From: Streptomyces rimosus subsp. rimosus
GTDB lineage: Bacteria > Actinomycetota > Actinomycetes > Streptomycetales > Streptomycetaceae
Reading direction: 5' to 3'
NCBI RefSeq assembly: GCF_000720725.1
Contig: NZ_JOCQ01000026.1
Span: 1 to 64,000 of the forward strand
DNA: 64,000 bases
Both the position numbers and the translations under genes were made by a program. Each line of letters opens with the position of its first letter. Position 1 is the stretch's first letter. The notes under the pieces were generated by a model, which saw only the letters and a list, made by a program, of their open reading frames with translations, ran no database searches and was not told the origin of the DNA. This document shows positions 46,005-54,607 of the stretch, piece by piece.

Positions 46005-47177
46005 ATGACCGAGTACGGCCCCCGGCCGGTGGACCGCAGGCTGCCCACGGAGGAGGCCCGCGATCTGCTGACGCTGGTGCGGGATCTCGTCGAGCGTGAG
46101 ATCAAGCCGACCGCCGCCGAGCAGGAGGAAGCGGGACGCTTCCCCCGGCAGGTTTTCACGCTGCTCTCCGAGTCCGGACTGCTCTCCCTCCCGTACAGCG
46201 AGGAGTTCGGCGGCGGCGACCAGCCCTACGAGGTCTACCTCCAGGTGCTGGAGGAGCTGGCGGCGGCCCGGCTGACCGTGGGCCTCGGCGTCAGCGTGCA
46301 CACCCTCGCCTGCCACGCGACGGCCGCTTTCGGCACGAAGGAGCAGCGCGCCACTCACCTGCCCGCCATGCTCGGCGGCGGCCTGCTCGGCGCCTACTGC
46401 CTCTCGGAGCCTTCCTCCGGTTCCGACGCCGCCTCGCTGACCACCCGCGCGGTCCGGGACGGGGACGTCTGGACGCTGGACGGCACCAAGGCGTGGATCA
46501 CCCACGGCGGCGTCGCGGACTTCTACACCGTGCTCGCCCGTACGGGAGACAAGGGGCCCCGCGGCATCACGGCCTTCCTGGTGCCCGGCGACGCGGAGGG
46601 CCTGACCGCCGCGGCGCCCGAGCGCAAGATGGGCATGAAGGGCTCGCCCACGGCCCAGCTGCACTTCGACGGCGTACGGGTGCCCGACGCCCGCCGGATC
46701 GGGGAGGAGGGCCAGGGCTTCGCCATCGCCCTGTCCGCCCTGGACTCGGGCCGTCTCGGCATCGCCGCCTGCGCGATCGGCATCGCCCAGGCCGCCTTGG
46801 ACGAGGCGCTGGCGTACACCGCCTCCCGGCAGCAGTTCGGCCGCCCGATCGCCGACTTCCAGGGACTGCGCTTCATGATCGCCGACATGGCGACCCAGAT
46901 CGAGGCGGGCCGCTCGCTGTACCTGACCGCCGCCCGTCTCCGGGACGCGGGCCAGTCGTTCTCCAAGGAGGCGGCGATGGCCAAACTGTTCTGCACCGAC
47001 ACCGCGATGCAGGTCACCACCGACGCCGTGCAGCTCCTCGGCGGGTACGGCTACACCCTCGACTTCCCGGCCGAGCGCTACATGCGCGAGGCCAAGGTCC
47101 TGCAGATCGTCGAGGGCACCAACCAGATCCAGCGCATGGTCATCGCGCGTCACCTGGCGGGACCGGAGTCCCGCTGA
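46005..47177 (+). CDS. Acyl-CoA dehydrogenase
   Basis: The 390-residue protein has the three ACAD domains. The FAD/substrate signature is AYCLSEPSSGSDAASL and the second signature is QQFGRPIADFQGLRFMIADM. The catalytic base is E370 in VEGTNQIQR. It should introduce an alpha-beta double bond into an acyl-CoA; the usual short- or branched-chain type cannot be settled. The ATG at 46005 has GGGAGGAGAG upstream; the open frame extends much further 5' but antisense to the chitinase. It is convergent with the next gene. Confidence 0.92.
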   Translation: MTEYGPRPVDRRLPTEEARDLLTLVRDLVEREIKPTAAEQEEAGRFPRQVFTLLSESGLLSLPYSEEFGGGDQPYEVYLQVLEELAAARLTVGLGVSVHTLACHATAAFGTKEQRATHLPAMLGGGLLGAYCLSEPSSGSDAASLTTRAVRDGDVWTLDGTKAWITHGGVADFYTVLARTGDKGPRGITAFLVPGDAEGLTAAAPERKMGMKGSPTAQLHFDGVRVPDARRIGEEGQGFAIALSALDSGRLGIAACAIGIAQAALDEALAYTASRQQFGRPIADFQGLRFMIADMATQIEAGRSLYLTAARLRDAGQSFSKEAAMAKLFCTDTAMQVTTDAVQLLGGYGYTLDFPAERYMREAKVLQIVEGTNQIQRMVIARHLAGPESR

Positions 47178-47187
47178 CGGGCACCGG

Positions 47188-47215
47188 GGCGGCGGACGGG
47201 ACGCCGTCCGCCGCC
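47188..47215. terminator. Bidirectional terminator between convergent genes
   Basis: GGCGGCGGACGG at 47188-47199 pairs with CCGTCCGCCGCC at 47204-47215 (12 bp, 4-nt loop). It fills the gap between the acyl-CoA dehydrogenase and threonine-synthase-like gene ends. Confidence 0.8.
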
Positions 47216-47220
47216 GCAGC

Positions 47221-48414
47221 TCAGACCGTCGCCGGGCCGAGCCCCTTCATCCCCGTCGCCGTACCGATCGCCACGACCAGCTCCGGCCGCTCGCGCAGCA
47301 TGCGGCGGGCCACGGACACCGCGACGGCGGACGACGCCTCCAGCAGCAGGCCCTGCTGGGCGAGGCGCTGCTGTTCGGCCAGGAACTCCTTCTCCGCCAC
47401 CGCGACGGCCGTACCGCCGGACCGCCACAGCGCGTCCAGCCCCTGCCAGCACGGGCTGTTCTCGCCGAGCGAGAAGGCGGCGGTGGGGCGATTCTCCACC
47501 TGCGTACGCTCCTGGGCCGCACGGTCGGCGTGGCGCAGCGCGGCGGTGAAGGGGGCCGCCCCGGCGGGTTCGGCGGCGATCATCCGCGGCGCCGCGGAGA
47601 CCAGACCGGCCGCCGCCAGCTCGCGGAAGCCGCGCTCGATCCCGGACAGCAGGTCCGCGCGGCTGGTCGGCACGACCACCGCGCCGATCCGCCGCCCCGC
47701 GAAGTCCCGCGCCAGCTCGTACGCGACCGACTTGTAGCCCTCGTTGGCGTACGGGTTGCCGCCCGGCGACGGCGCGGAGTAGCTGGTCAGGGGGTACCAG
47801 CCGTGTTCCGCGACGGCGCGCGCCATCGCGGCGTTCCGCTCCAGGAAGCCGCCCTCGCACCGCACCAGCTCGGCGCCCAGCAGATCGATCTGCGCGGCCA
47901 GCGCCGGCGGCACGCTCCCGGTGGTGAAGACCACGCACCGCAGCCCGGCCCGGCCCGCGTAGGCGGCCGCCGCCGCGCCCGCGTTGCCGGACGACGCGGC
48001 GCACACCGTGTCGGCGCCGGTCTCGGCCGCCGCGGCCACGCCCACCGCCATCGCCCGGTCCTTGTGCGAGCCGGTCGGATTGCCGCCCTCGTACTTGACC
48101 CACAACTCGCTGCCGCACTCGGGCGCGCGCCCGTCGCCGAGCGCGGCCGGATCGGTGCGCAGCCGTACGTTCGGTGTGCCGCCCTCGCCGAGCGTCACCG
48201 GCGGGCCGCTGACCGGCAGCGTCTCCGGCCAGCCCCACGGGCCGCCCGGGTAACCGGCCAGTTCCAGGCCGTCCAGGTCGGCGAGCGGCGGCATCGCGTT
48301 GACGCCGATCCCGTCCGCCGCGCACCGGGGGCAGCCGGCGAAGCCCCTGACCTCCAGGCCGCAGCGCAGACAGTGCAGGCCGCTCGGGTCCGGTACGGAG
48401 CTTGCCGTCGTCAT
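47221..48414 (-). CDS. Threonine-synthase-like PLP enzyme
   Basis: The 397-residue fold-type II PLP protein starts with a short zinc-ribbon-like segment (CLRCG and CPRC). The PLP lysine is K118 in NPTGSHKDRA, followed by SSGNAGAAAAAY. The phosphate-binding loop and C-terminal LLEASSAVAVS are present. Threonine synthases convert O-phosphohomoserine to threonine, but paralogues act on related substrates. With no thrA or thrB neighbours this may be a specialised paralogue. It has no operon partner and ends at a shared terminator. Confidence 0.85.
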   Translation of the reverse strand: MTTASSVPDPSGLHCLRCGLEVRGFAGCPRCAADGIGVNAMPPLADLDGLELAGYPGGPWGWPETLPVSGPPVTLGEGGTPNVRLRTDPAALGDGRAPECGSELWVKYEGGNPTGSHKDRAMAVGVAAAAETGADTVCAASSGNAGAAAAAYAGRAGLRCVVFTTGSVPPALAAQIDLLGAELVRCEGGFLERNAAMARAVAEHGWYPLTSYSAPSPGGNPYANEGYKSVAYELARDFAGRRIGAVVVPTSRADLLSGIERGFRELAAAGLVSAAPRMIAAEPAGAAPFTAALRHADRAAQERTQVENRPTAAFSLGENSPCWQGLDALWRSGGTAVAVAEKEFLAEQQRLAQQGLLLEASSAVAVSVARRMLRERPELVVAIGTATGMKGLGPATV

Positions 48415-48614
48415 GGTGTCCCCCTCGTTCCGTCGCCGCCGCGTCGCCGGCGTCCGTGATGACCTTCGCGCCCCACTCTACGGTGCCGTGTACGCCGTAC
48501 GGCGGAGCCGGGCCGCCGTGCGCGCGCACGGCGGTGGCCGGGGGAGTGGTGCCGGGTGCGGCCGGAGTTCTTCCCGACCCCGGGCGGGTACGGCTATGGT
48601 CCCGCGCGTATACC

Positions 48615-48627
48615 TGACGTACCGTCA
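48615..48627. promoter_or_regulatory. TGACG-TAC-CGTCA inverted repeat
   Basis: A perfect 5-bp inverted repeat with a 3-nt centre lies 91 nt before the CrtC-like gene, in the 303-nt divergent spacer (48415-48717). This shape is typical of TetR-family operators. No TetR gene is adjacent. The rest of the spacer shows no gene. Confidence 0.4.
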
Positions 48628-48717
48628 AATCCGTTCGTGGAAACGGCCGTACGGCGGCGGGTCCGCGCGCGCCGTAGCCATCGGACCGTCGCCGCCCGCG
48701 CGCCCAGGAGGTGTCCC

Positions 48718-49878
48718 GTGACCGACCGCCCGATCGCGCTCGACGAATATCCGATCCACCAAGTGCCGCTGTCCATGCGGCACGTCGCCACCGGCGACCG
48801 CAACGCCTACGACCGCTGCATCTTCCACGTCATGGACCACACCGGCCGCGCACTGCTCATCGCCGGCCTCGGCGTCTACCCCAACACCGGTGTCATCGAT
48901 GCCTATGCCACCCTCCGGCTCGGTGACCGCCTGCACGCCGTACGCGCCTCCGACGCGCTGGGCGACGACCGCCTCGCGCTCGCCGTCGGCCCGCTGTCCA
49001 TCACCGTCGACCGGCCCCTGGAACGGCTCCGGCTGCGCTGCGCCGCCGACCCGGCCGACCCCGGCGGCCTCTCCTACGACATCGAATGGCGTGCGGACTT
49101 CCCCGCCGTCTGGGAACCGCACCACACGCAGTACCGCGGCGGGCGGCTCACCCTGGAGGGACGCCGCTTCGTCCAGGCAGGCACCTGCACCGGCACCGTA
49201 CGGGCCGCCGGCGAGGAACTGGCCGTCACGGCAGGGGAGTGGACCGGCACCCGCGACCGCAGCTGGGGGGTGCGGCCGATCCCCGGCGAGGACGGCGGGC
49301 GCGCCGCCGAGGAGGCACGGCCCGAGGGCTTCCACTGGATCTGGTGCCCGGTCCGCTTCGACGACCGCTTCATGATGGTCATCGTCCAGGAGGACGCCGA
49401 CGGGCACCGTACGCTCAACGAGGCGCTGCTCGTACGCAACGGCGCTCCCGACGTCCAACTCGGCTGGCCCTACGCCGACATCACCTACCGGGCGGGCACC
49501 CGGCAGCCCGAGCGGGCCGTGCTGCACCTCACCGACCCGGCCCGCAAGCCCCTCGAACTCGCCGCCGAGATCCTCACCTCCTCACCCCTGGCCGTCGGCG
49601 CGGGCTACCCGCCCGCCGACGACTGGCAGCACGGCACCTGGCGCGGACGCGGCTGGACCGACCGCCGCACCTACGACCTCGGCGACCCCGCCGCCCACCC
49701 GCTCGCCGCCTACGGCGTCACCGACCACGCGGCCCGCTTCACCCTCGACGGCCGCACCGGCCACGGAATCTTCGAGCACGGCAGCTTCGGCCGCCACGAC
49801 TTCAGCGGCTTCACCGGCCACGACGACCCGGCACCGGCCCGGCCGGCCGGCCCGCAGCCGCGCGAGGACCGGCCATGA
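48718..49878 (+). CDS. DUF7064/hydroxyneurosporene synthase-like (CrtC-like) protein
   Basis: The 386-residue beta-rich soluble protein has W-rich motifs (FHWIWCPVRFDDRFM, GTRDRSWGVRP) characteristic of the lipocalin-like CrtC/DUF7064 group. It contains no signal peptide or membrane segment. Functions in this group are mostly unknown; some act on lipid or isoprenoid substrates. The GTG at 48718 has AGGAGGTG upstream. Its stop overlaps the start of a phosphotransferase gene (ATGA), a pairing seen in lipid-degradation loci of actinobacteria. Confidence 0.72.
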   Translation: MTDRPIALDEYPIHQVPLSMRHVATGDRNAYDRCIFHVMDHTGRALLIAGLGVYPNTGVIDAYATLRLGDRLHAVRASDALGDDRLALAVGPLSITVDRPLERLRLRCAADPADPGGLSYDIEWRADFPAVWEPHHTQYRGGRLTLEGRRFVQAGTCTGTVRAAGEELAVTAGEWTGTRDRSWGVRPIPGEDGGRAAEEARPEGFHWIWCPVRFDDRFMMVIVQEDADGHRTLNEALLVRNGAPDVQLGWPYADITYRAGTRQPERAVLHLTDPARKPLELAAEILTSSPLAVGAGYPPADDWQHGTWRGRGWTDRRTYDLGDPAAHPLAAYGVTDHAARFTLDGRTGHGIFEHGSFGRHDFSGFTGHDDPAPARPAGPQPREDRP

Positions 49879-51005
49879 GCAGCACACCCCGGCCCCGCAC
49901 CACCACCCGCGACCCCGAGGAACTCACCCGGCGCCTGTCCGCCTGGCTGAGCGCCCGCCTGCCCGGTGCGCGGGCGGTCGCCGCGACCGTCCCCGCCACC
50001 AACGGCATGTCCAGCGAAACCCTGCTCTTCGACATCGACCACCCCCGTCCGCCCGTCCGCTCCTGCGCGCTGCGCCTCGCCGCCGACCCCGCCGCTTACA
50101 CGGTATTCCCCACCTATGACATGGCCCGGCAGTACCGGACGATGCGCCTGGTCGCCGAACACACGGACGTGCCGGTGCCGCGCACCCTCTGGCTCGAAGA
50201 GGACCCGGCGCCGCTCGGCGCGCCGTTCTTCGTGATGGAGCGCGCGGAGGGCCGCGTACCGCCGGACATCATGCCGTACACGTACGAAGGGAGCTGGCTG
50301 TACGCCGCGACCGACGCGGAGCGCGCGGCGCTGGAGGCGGACACGGTCTCGGTCATCGCCCGGATCCACGACCAAGTGCCCACGGAGAAGACGGGGTTCC
50401 TCGACCTGCCCGGCCACGGAGGCGCGCTGCGGCGCCATGTGGCGGCCCAACGGGCGTACTACGCCTGGGTCGTCGCGGGGCGCGAGCCGTCACCGCTGAT
50501 CGAGCGCGGCTTCGCCTGGCTGGCGGACCACTGGCCGCCGGGGACCGACGGCCCCCACGATCCCCACGGCATCGCCGATGACCCCGACGGCACCGTGCTG
50601 ACCTGGGGCGACGCCCGGATCGGCAACATCGTCTACGACGGCTTCAGGCCCGCGGCCGTACTGGACTGGGAAATGGCCGTCCCCGGGCCGCGCGAACTCG
50701 ACCTCGGCTGGATGATCTACCTGCACCGGTTCTTCCAGGACCTGGCGATGAGCGGCGGGCAGCGGGGCCTGCCCGACCTCCTGCGCCGCGACCGTGTCGA
50801 GGAACGCTACGCCCGGCTCACCGGCCACACGCCGCGCTCCATGGACTTCCACACCCTCTACGCGGCCCTGCGGCACGCCGTCGTCATGCTGCGCGTGGCC
50901 TACCGGCAGGTCCACTTCGGCGAGATGCCCGCGCCGGCCGACCCGGACGCACTGATCATGCATCGGGCCGCGCTGGAGGCGATGATCGAGGGCCGCTACT
51001 GGTGA
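49875..51005 (+). CDS. APH-family phosphotransferase
   Basis: The 376-residue protein kinase-like fold enzyme has LTWGDARIGNI as the catalytic loop (WGD in place of the usual HGD) and VLDWEMAVPG as the metal-binding segment. The length and motifs resemble acyl-CoA dehydrogenase-associated (ACAD10-like) phosphotransferases rather than aminoglycoside resistance enzymes. It is coupled to the CrtC-like gene through a 4-nt overlap. The substrate is unknown, perhaps a hydroxylated lipid or CoA derivative. Confidence 0.85.
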   Translation: MSSTPRPRTTTRDPEELTRRLSAWLSARLPGARAVAATVPATNGMSSETLLFDIDHPRPPVRSCALRLAADPAAYTVFPTYDMARQYRTMRLVAEHTDVPVPRTLWLEEDPAPLGAPFFVMERAEGRVPPDIMPYTYEGSWLYAATDAERAALEADTVSVIARIHDQVPTEKTGFLDLPGHGGALRRHVAAQRAYYAWVVAGREPSPLIERGFAWLADHWPPGTDGPHDPHGIADDPDGTVLTWGDARIGNIVYDGFRPAAVLDWEMAVPGPRELDLGWMIYLHRFFQDLAMSGGQRGLPDLLRRDRVEERYARLTGHTPRSMDFHTLYAALRHAVVMLRVAYRQVHFGEMPAPADPDALIMHRAALEAMIEGRYW

Positions 51006-51091
51006 AGGGCGTCGCCGGTGGGCGCTCCGGGTGAACGGCCGGGCGACGGCGCCGGGATGGTCCGGAAGGAACGCCCTGGCGCCACCGGGGT

Positions 51092-51505
51092 TCAGGGCCG
51101 GCGCATCCGCGGTACCCGCGTCGGACGCGTACCCGGGCCGCCCACGTGCGAGAACGGCTGCCGCCGCCAGTCCAGGCCCTCCGGGAGGGTGAGCAGCACC
51201 GCGGTGTCCCGCTCCTGGGCCCGGAGCGAGTCGTCCGTCGCGGGCGCGTCGGCCACCGGCCGTCCGGAGCCCTCGCACACCGTCAGGCAGAAGGGATTCC
51301 ACGGGGTCGGGCACAGCGCGTGCTCGGGGAGCGTGTCCTCGTCCGCGAGCAGCGCGATCGGCTGGGCGCAGTCCGGGCACGTCACCCGGAAGATCTCCAT
51401 GGTCTCGAAGGAGTCGTCGAGCTCGTCCTCGACGGCGAGGACGAGACTGTCGCCCTCCTGGACGTCGTTGCTGAGCGGCGCGGAATCGGTCTTCTGACGT
51501 CGCAT
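51092..51505 (-). CDS. Conserved hypothetical protein with Cys pair
   Basis: The 137-residue protein has an acidic N-terminal half (SNDVQEGDSLVLAVEDELDD), a CPDCAQ motif and later CPTPWNPFCLTVCEGSG. The four or five cysteines suggest a small zinc-binding fold. The C-terminal 30 residues are basic. The family is not recognised. The ATG at 51505 has GGGGGAA about 8 nt upstream. It is divergent from an Lrp/AsnC regulator gene. Confidence 0.65.
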   Translation of the reverse strand: MRRQKTDSAPLSNDVQEGDSLVLAVEDELDDSFETMEIFRVTCPDCAQPIALLADEDTLPEHALCPTPWNPFCLTVCEGSGRPVADAPATDDSLRAQERDTAVLLTLPEGLDWRRQPFSHVGGPGTRPTRVPRMRRP

Positions 51506-51722
51506 GATGTTGTTCCCCCTCGGGTGGGCCGTGCGGGCCGCCGGCTTCCTGTGACGGGCGGCTCCGGCCAACAGCAGCAATTCCCCCCATGCCCCGCGCA
51601 TAATCGCCGAGCCCTGAGGGATACGGGGTCACGCGTGTGGCATTGGTCACACGCCCGGCGCGGAAGCGTCCACGATCCGGCGTACGGTGCGCACATGCGC
51701 CCGAGCACAGTAGGTTGATCGC

Positions 51723-52163
51723 GTGGAGGAGCTGGACCGACAAATCGTGGAGCTGCTCGTCAAGGACGGGCGGATGAGCTACACCGACCTGGGCAAGGCC
51801 ACCGGCCTGTCGACCTCGGCGGTGCACCAGCGGGTGCGCCGCCTGGAACAGCGCGGTGTGATCCGCGGCTATGCCGCGATCGTGGACCCGGAGGCGGTGG
51901 GGCTGCCGCTCACCGCCTTCATCTCGGTGAAACCCTTCGACCCCAGCGCGCCGGACGACATCGCCGACCGCCTGGCCGAGGTACCCGAGCTGGAGGCGTG
52001 CCACAGCGTCGCGGGCGACGAGAACTACATCCTCAAGGTGCGGGTGGCCACGCCCCTGGAGCTGGAGCACCTGCTGACCCGCATCCGCACGCTGGCCGGG
52101 GTCTCCACGCGCACCACGGTCGTGCTGTCCACGCCGTACGAGGCCCGGCCGCCCCGTATCTGA
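51723..52163 (+). CDS. Lrp/AsnC family transcriptional regulator
   Basis: The 146-residue protein has an N-terminal helix-turn-helix (MSYTDLGKATGLSTSAVHQR) and a C-terminal AsnC/RAM ligand-binding domain (HSVAGDENYILKVRVAT). The length is typical. The GTG at 51723 has no clear ribosome binding site, so the transcript may be leaderless. Amino acid-responsive control is likely; the target is unknown. An amidohydrolase gene follows in the same direction. Confidence 0.9.
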   Translation: MEELDRQIVELLVKDGRMSYTDLGKATGLSTSAVHQRVRRLEQRGVIRGYAAIVDPEAVGLPLTAFISVKPFDPSAPDDIADRLAEVPELEACHSVAGDENYILKVRVATPLELEHLLTRIRTLAGVSTRTTVVLSTPYEARPPRI

Positions 52164-52316
52164 GGCGGCGCGGCGCGCGGGGGCGGCCTGGCGCGCACGG
52201 AGGCGGCGCGCGCCACTTCCGTACGCTCGCGCGCCGCTCCCGTACGCCGGCGCGCCCGCGGCAAGATCCCGACCCCGCGTGCGGAGCAGCCGCGCCCAGG
52301 GGCCAAACTGTCCGCT

Positions 52317-53957
52317 ATGAGTGAGCGCACCCCCGACCCGGCCCGGCCCCGTACCGTCCTGCTGCGCGGCGGGGAGGTGCACAGCCCCGCCGACCCCTTC
52401 GCCACCGCCATGGTGGTCGAGGGCGACAGCATCGCCTGGGTCGGCGAGGAGGGCGCCGCCGACTCCTTCGCCGACGACGTGGACGAGATCGTCCACCTCG
52501 ACGGCGCGCTCGTCACCCCGGCGTTCACGGACGCACATGTGCACACCACGGCCACCGGCCTCGCGCTCACCGGTCTGGACCTGTCCGGAGCCCGTACGCT
52601 CCCCGACGCGCTGGCCCGCGTACGGGAGCACGCCGCGGCCCGCCCGGCGGACCGGGTCCTGCTGGGGCACGGCTGGGACGCCACCGCCTGGCCCGAGGGC
52701 CGGCCGCCGTCCCGCGCCGAACTGGACGCCGCCACCGGCGGCCGGCCGCTCTACCTGACCCGGGTCGACGTGCACTCCGCGGTCGTCACCACCGCCCTCC
52801 TCGACCTCGTGCCCGGCATCCGCGAGCTGCCCGGATTCCACGCCGAGCAACCGCTGACCGGCGCCGCGCACCACGCCGTACGGGCTGCCGCCCACGCCAC
52901 CGTCACCCCCGCCCAGCGCGACGCCGCCCAGGCCGCGACCCTCGCGCACGCGGCCTCCCGGGGCATCGGCACCCTCCACGAGTGCGCCGGGCCCGACATC
53001 TCCGGCGAGGACGACCTCACCGCCCTGCTGGCCCGCGCCGCGCGCGAGCCCGGCCCGCGCGTCGTCGGCTACTGGGCGGAAACCGTCGCCAACGCAAAGG
53101 ACGCCGACCGGATCAGGGCGCTCGGCGCCATCGGCGCGGCCGGTGACCTGTTCGCCGACGGCTCCCTCGGCTCGCACACCGCCCACCTGCACGCCCCGTA
53201 CGCCGACGCGGATCACACCGGAACTGCCCACTTGGACGCCGACGCCGTCGCGGCGCACGTGGCCGCCTGCACCGAGGCCGGGCTCCAGGCCGGCTTCCAC
53301 GCCATCGGCGACGCCGCGCTGACCGCCGTCACCGACGGCGTACGGGCCGCCGCCGACCGCGTCGGCCTGGCCCGTGTCCGGGCCGCCCGGCACCGTGTCG
53401 AGCACGCCGAGATGCTCACCGGGGCCACCGTCGCCGCGTTCGCCGAATTCGCGCTGACCGCCTCCGTACAGCCCGCCTTCGACGCGGCCTGGGGCGGTGA
53501 CGACGGCATGTACGCCGCCCGCCTCGGCGCCGAACGCGCTCGCACCCTCAACCCGTACGCCGCCCTGCTGCGCGCCGGCGTGCCGCTCGCCCTCGGCTCC
53601 GACAGCCCCGTCACCCCGCTGGACCCGTGGGGCACCCTGCGCGCCGCGGTCTTCCACCGCACCCGCGAGCACGGCATCTCCGCGCGCGCCGCGTTCACCG
53701 CGCACACCCGCGGCGGCTGGCGCGCCATCGGCCGCGACGACGCGGGCGTCCTGGTGCCCGGCGCGCCCGCCGACTACGCGGTCTGGCGCACCGGCGACCT
53801 CGTCGTCCAGGCCCCCGACGAGCGCGTCGAACGCTGGTCCACCGACCCCCGCTCCGGCACCCCCGGCCTGCCCGACCTCACGCCCGGCCGGGACCTGCCC
53901 GTATGCCGGTGGACGGTGGTCGGCGGTCGCACGGTGTACGGACGGCCGAACGAGTGA
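52317..53957 (+). CDS. Amidohydrolase family 3 (YtcJ-like) protein
   Basis: The 546-residue protein has the metal-dependent hydrolase signature FTDAHVHTT (HxH near residue 75). Further histidines lie in FHAIGD and RVEHAEM, and there is a late aspartate in LGSDSPVTPLDPW. This is the YtcJ/N-substituted formamide deformylase-like group. It should be a cytosolic zinc hydrolase of C-N bonds, with unknown substrate. The ATG at 52317 has no strong ribosome binding site. It may be controlled by the Lrp regulator just upstream. Confidence 0.87.
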   Translation: MSERTPDPARPRTVLLRGGEVHSPADPFATAMVVEGDSIAWVGEEGAADSFADDVDEIVHLDGALVTPAFTDAHVHTTATGLALTGLDLSGARTLPDALARVREHAAARPADRVLLGHGWDATAWPEGRPPSRAELDAATGGRPLYLTRVDVHSAVVTTALLDLVPGIRELPGFHAEQPLTGAAHHAVRAAAHATVTPAQRDAAQAATLAHAASRGIGTLHECAGPDISGEDDLTALLARAAREPGPRVVGYWAETVANAKDADRIRALGAIGAAGDLFADGSLGSHTAHLHAPYADADHTGTAHLDADAVAAHVAACTEAGLQAGFHAIGDAALTAVTDGVRAAADRVGLARVRAARHRVEHAEMLTGATVAAFAEFALTASVQPAFDAAWGGDDGMYAARLGAERARTLNPYAALLRAGVPLALGSDSPVTPLDPWGTLRAAVFHRTREHGISARAAFTAHTRGGWRAIGRDDAGVLVPGAPADYAVWRTGDLVVQAPDERVERWSTDPRSGTPGLPDLTPGRDLPVCRWTVVGGRTVYGRPNE

Positions 53958-53995
53958 CTTACGGGGGGCGCGTGCCGCGTCGGAACGCGCCCGCG

Positions 53996-54026
53996 GGCGC
54001 CCGCCCCACCTGGGAGAGCGGGCGCC
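53996..54026 (+). terminator. Hairpin after the amidohydrolase gene
   Basis: GGCGCCCGC at 53996-54004 pairs with GCGGGCGCC at 54018-54026 (9 bp, 13-nt loop), 39 nt past the stop codon. Confidence 0.65.
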
Positions 54027-54530
54027 TGCCTGGGGCGACGCGAAAACCACGCAGGCCGGGCAACTGTTGACAGCAGACGGTCGGCGGCCGGTAGGTTCGG
54101 CCGGGTCCACCACAGGACGTCAGACCGGGAGACCTCCGCGCGGTCGTCGAACGCAACTGGGCCATGGGACGGGGTGCCGCACCGGCACACCGCCACTGGG
54201 AGCCAGGTCCAGCTCCTGCGGCACGGGGACGACGGAAAGGTTTCGGCCGGGTGGGGGTCCCTCCCTGCTCGTCAAGAGCCAGGGGGACGGTGCGACCCGG
54301 GTGGGGCCCGGCAGCTCAGTAGACAACGGCTTTCGGTCGACCCGCAGCCAGCGGGTCCCAGGTCGGCCCGAAGGGCGCCGGGCCCCGATCCGTAGCGCAC
54401 GGTGGTGCGCCCCCCATCCGCGCCGCGCGCCCACGTCACGTCTTCCGGCCGCGTACAGGTGGCGGCGGAGCTTATACCCGCACGCACCCCCGGTCCGCAA
54501 TTCCACGGCACCGTTGTACGGTCTGCTGCA
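54027..54530. other. 504-nt intergenic region, no gene recognised
   Basis: Between the amidohydrolase terminator and lnt there are overlapping chance frames but none with recognisable similarity. The region should hold the lnt promoter; no convincing operator was found. Confidence 0.45.
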
Positions 54531-54607
54531 CACCACCGCACGACCTGCAAGGAAGGCCGACCGTGCCCGACACCACCGCACGACCTGCAAGAAGGGCCGG
54601 GACCGTG
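54531..54607 (+). repeat. Tandem duplication of the lnt translation-initiation region
   Basis: A block of about 37 nt beginning CACCACCGCACGACCTGCAAG and containing a GGAAGG or GAAGGG ribosome binding site and GTGCC occurs twice, at 54531-54567 and 54571-54609 (the second copy has 2 extra nt). Both GTG codons (54563 and 54605) are in frame 14 codons apart, so lnt has two alternative starts. Confidence 0.85.

Noticed and set aside
49875..51005. Aminoglycoside resistance gene
   Set aside because: The catalytic loop is WGD and the context is a CrtC-like gene, which fits ACAD10-like phosphotransferases better than resistance enzymes.
50490..54113. 1207-codon minus-strand frame across phosphotransferase, Lrp and amidohydrolase genes
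   Set aside because: It runs antisense to three well-supported genes and shows composition-driven sequence only.
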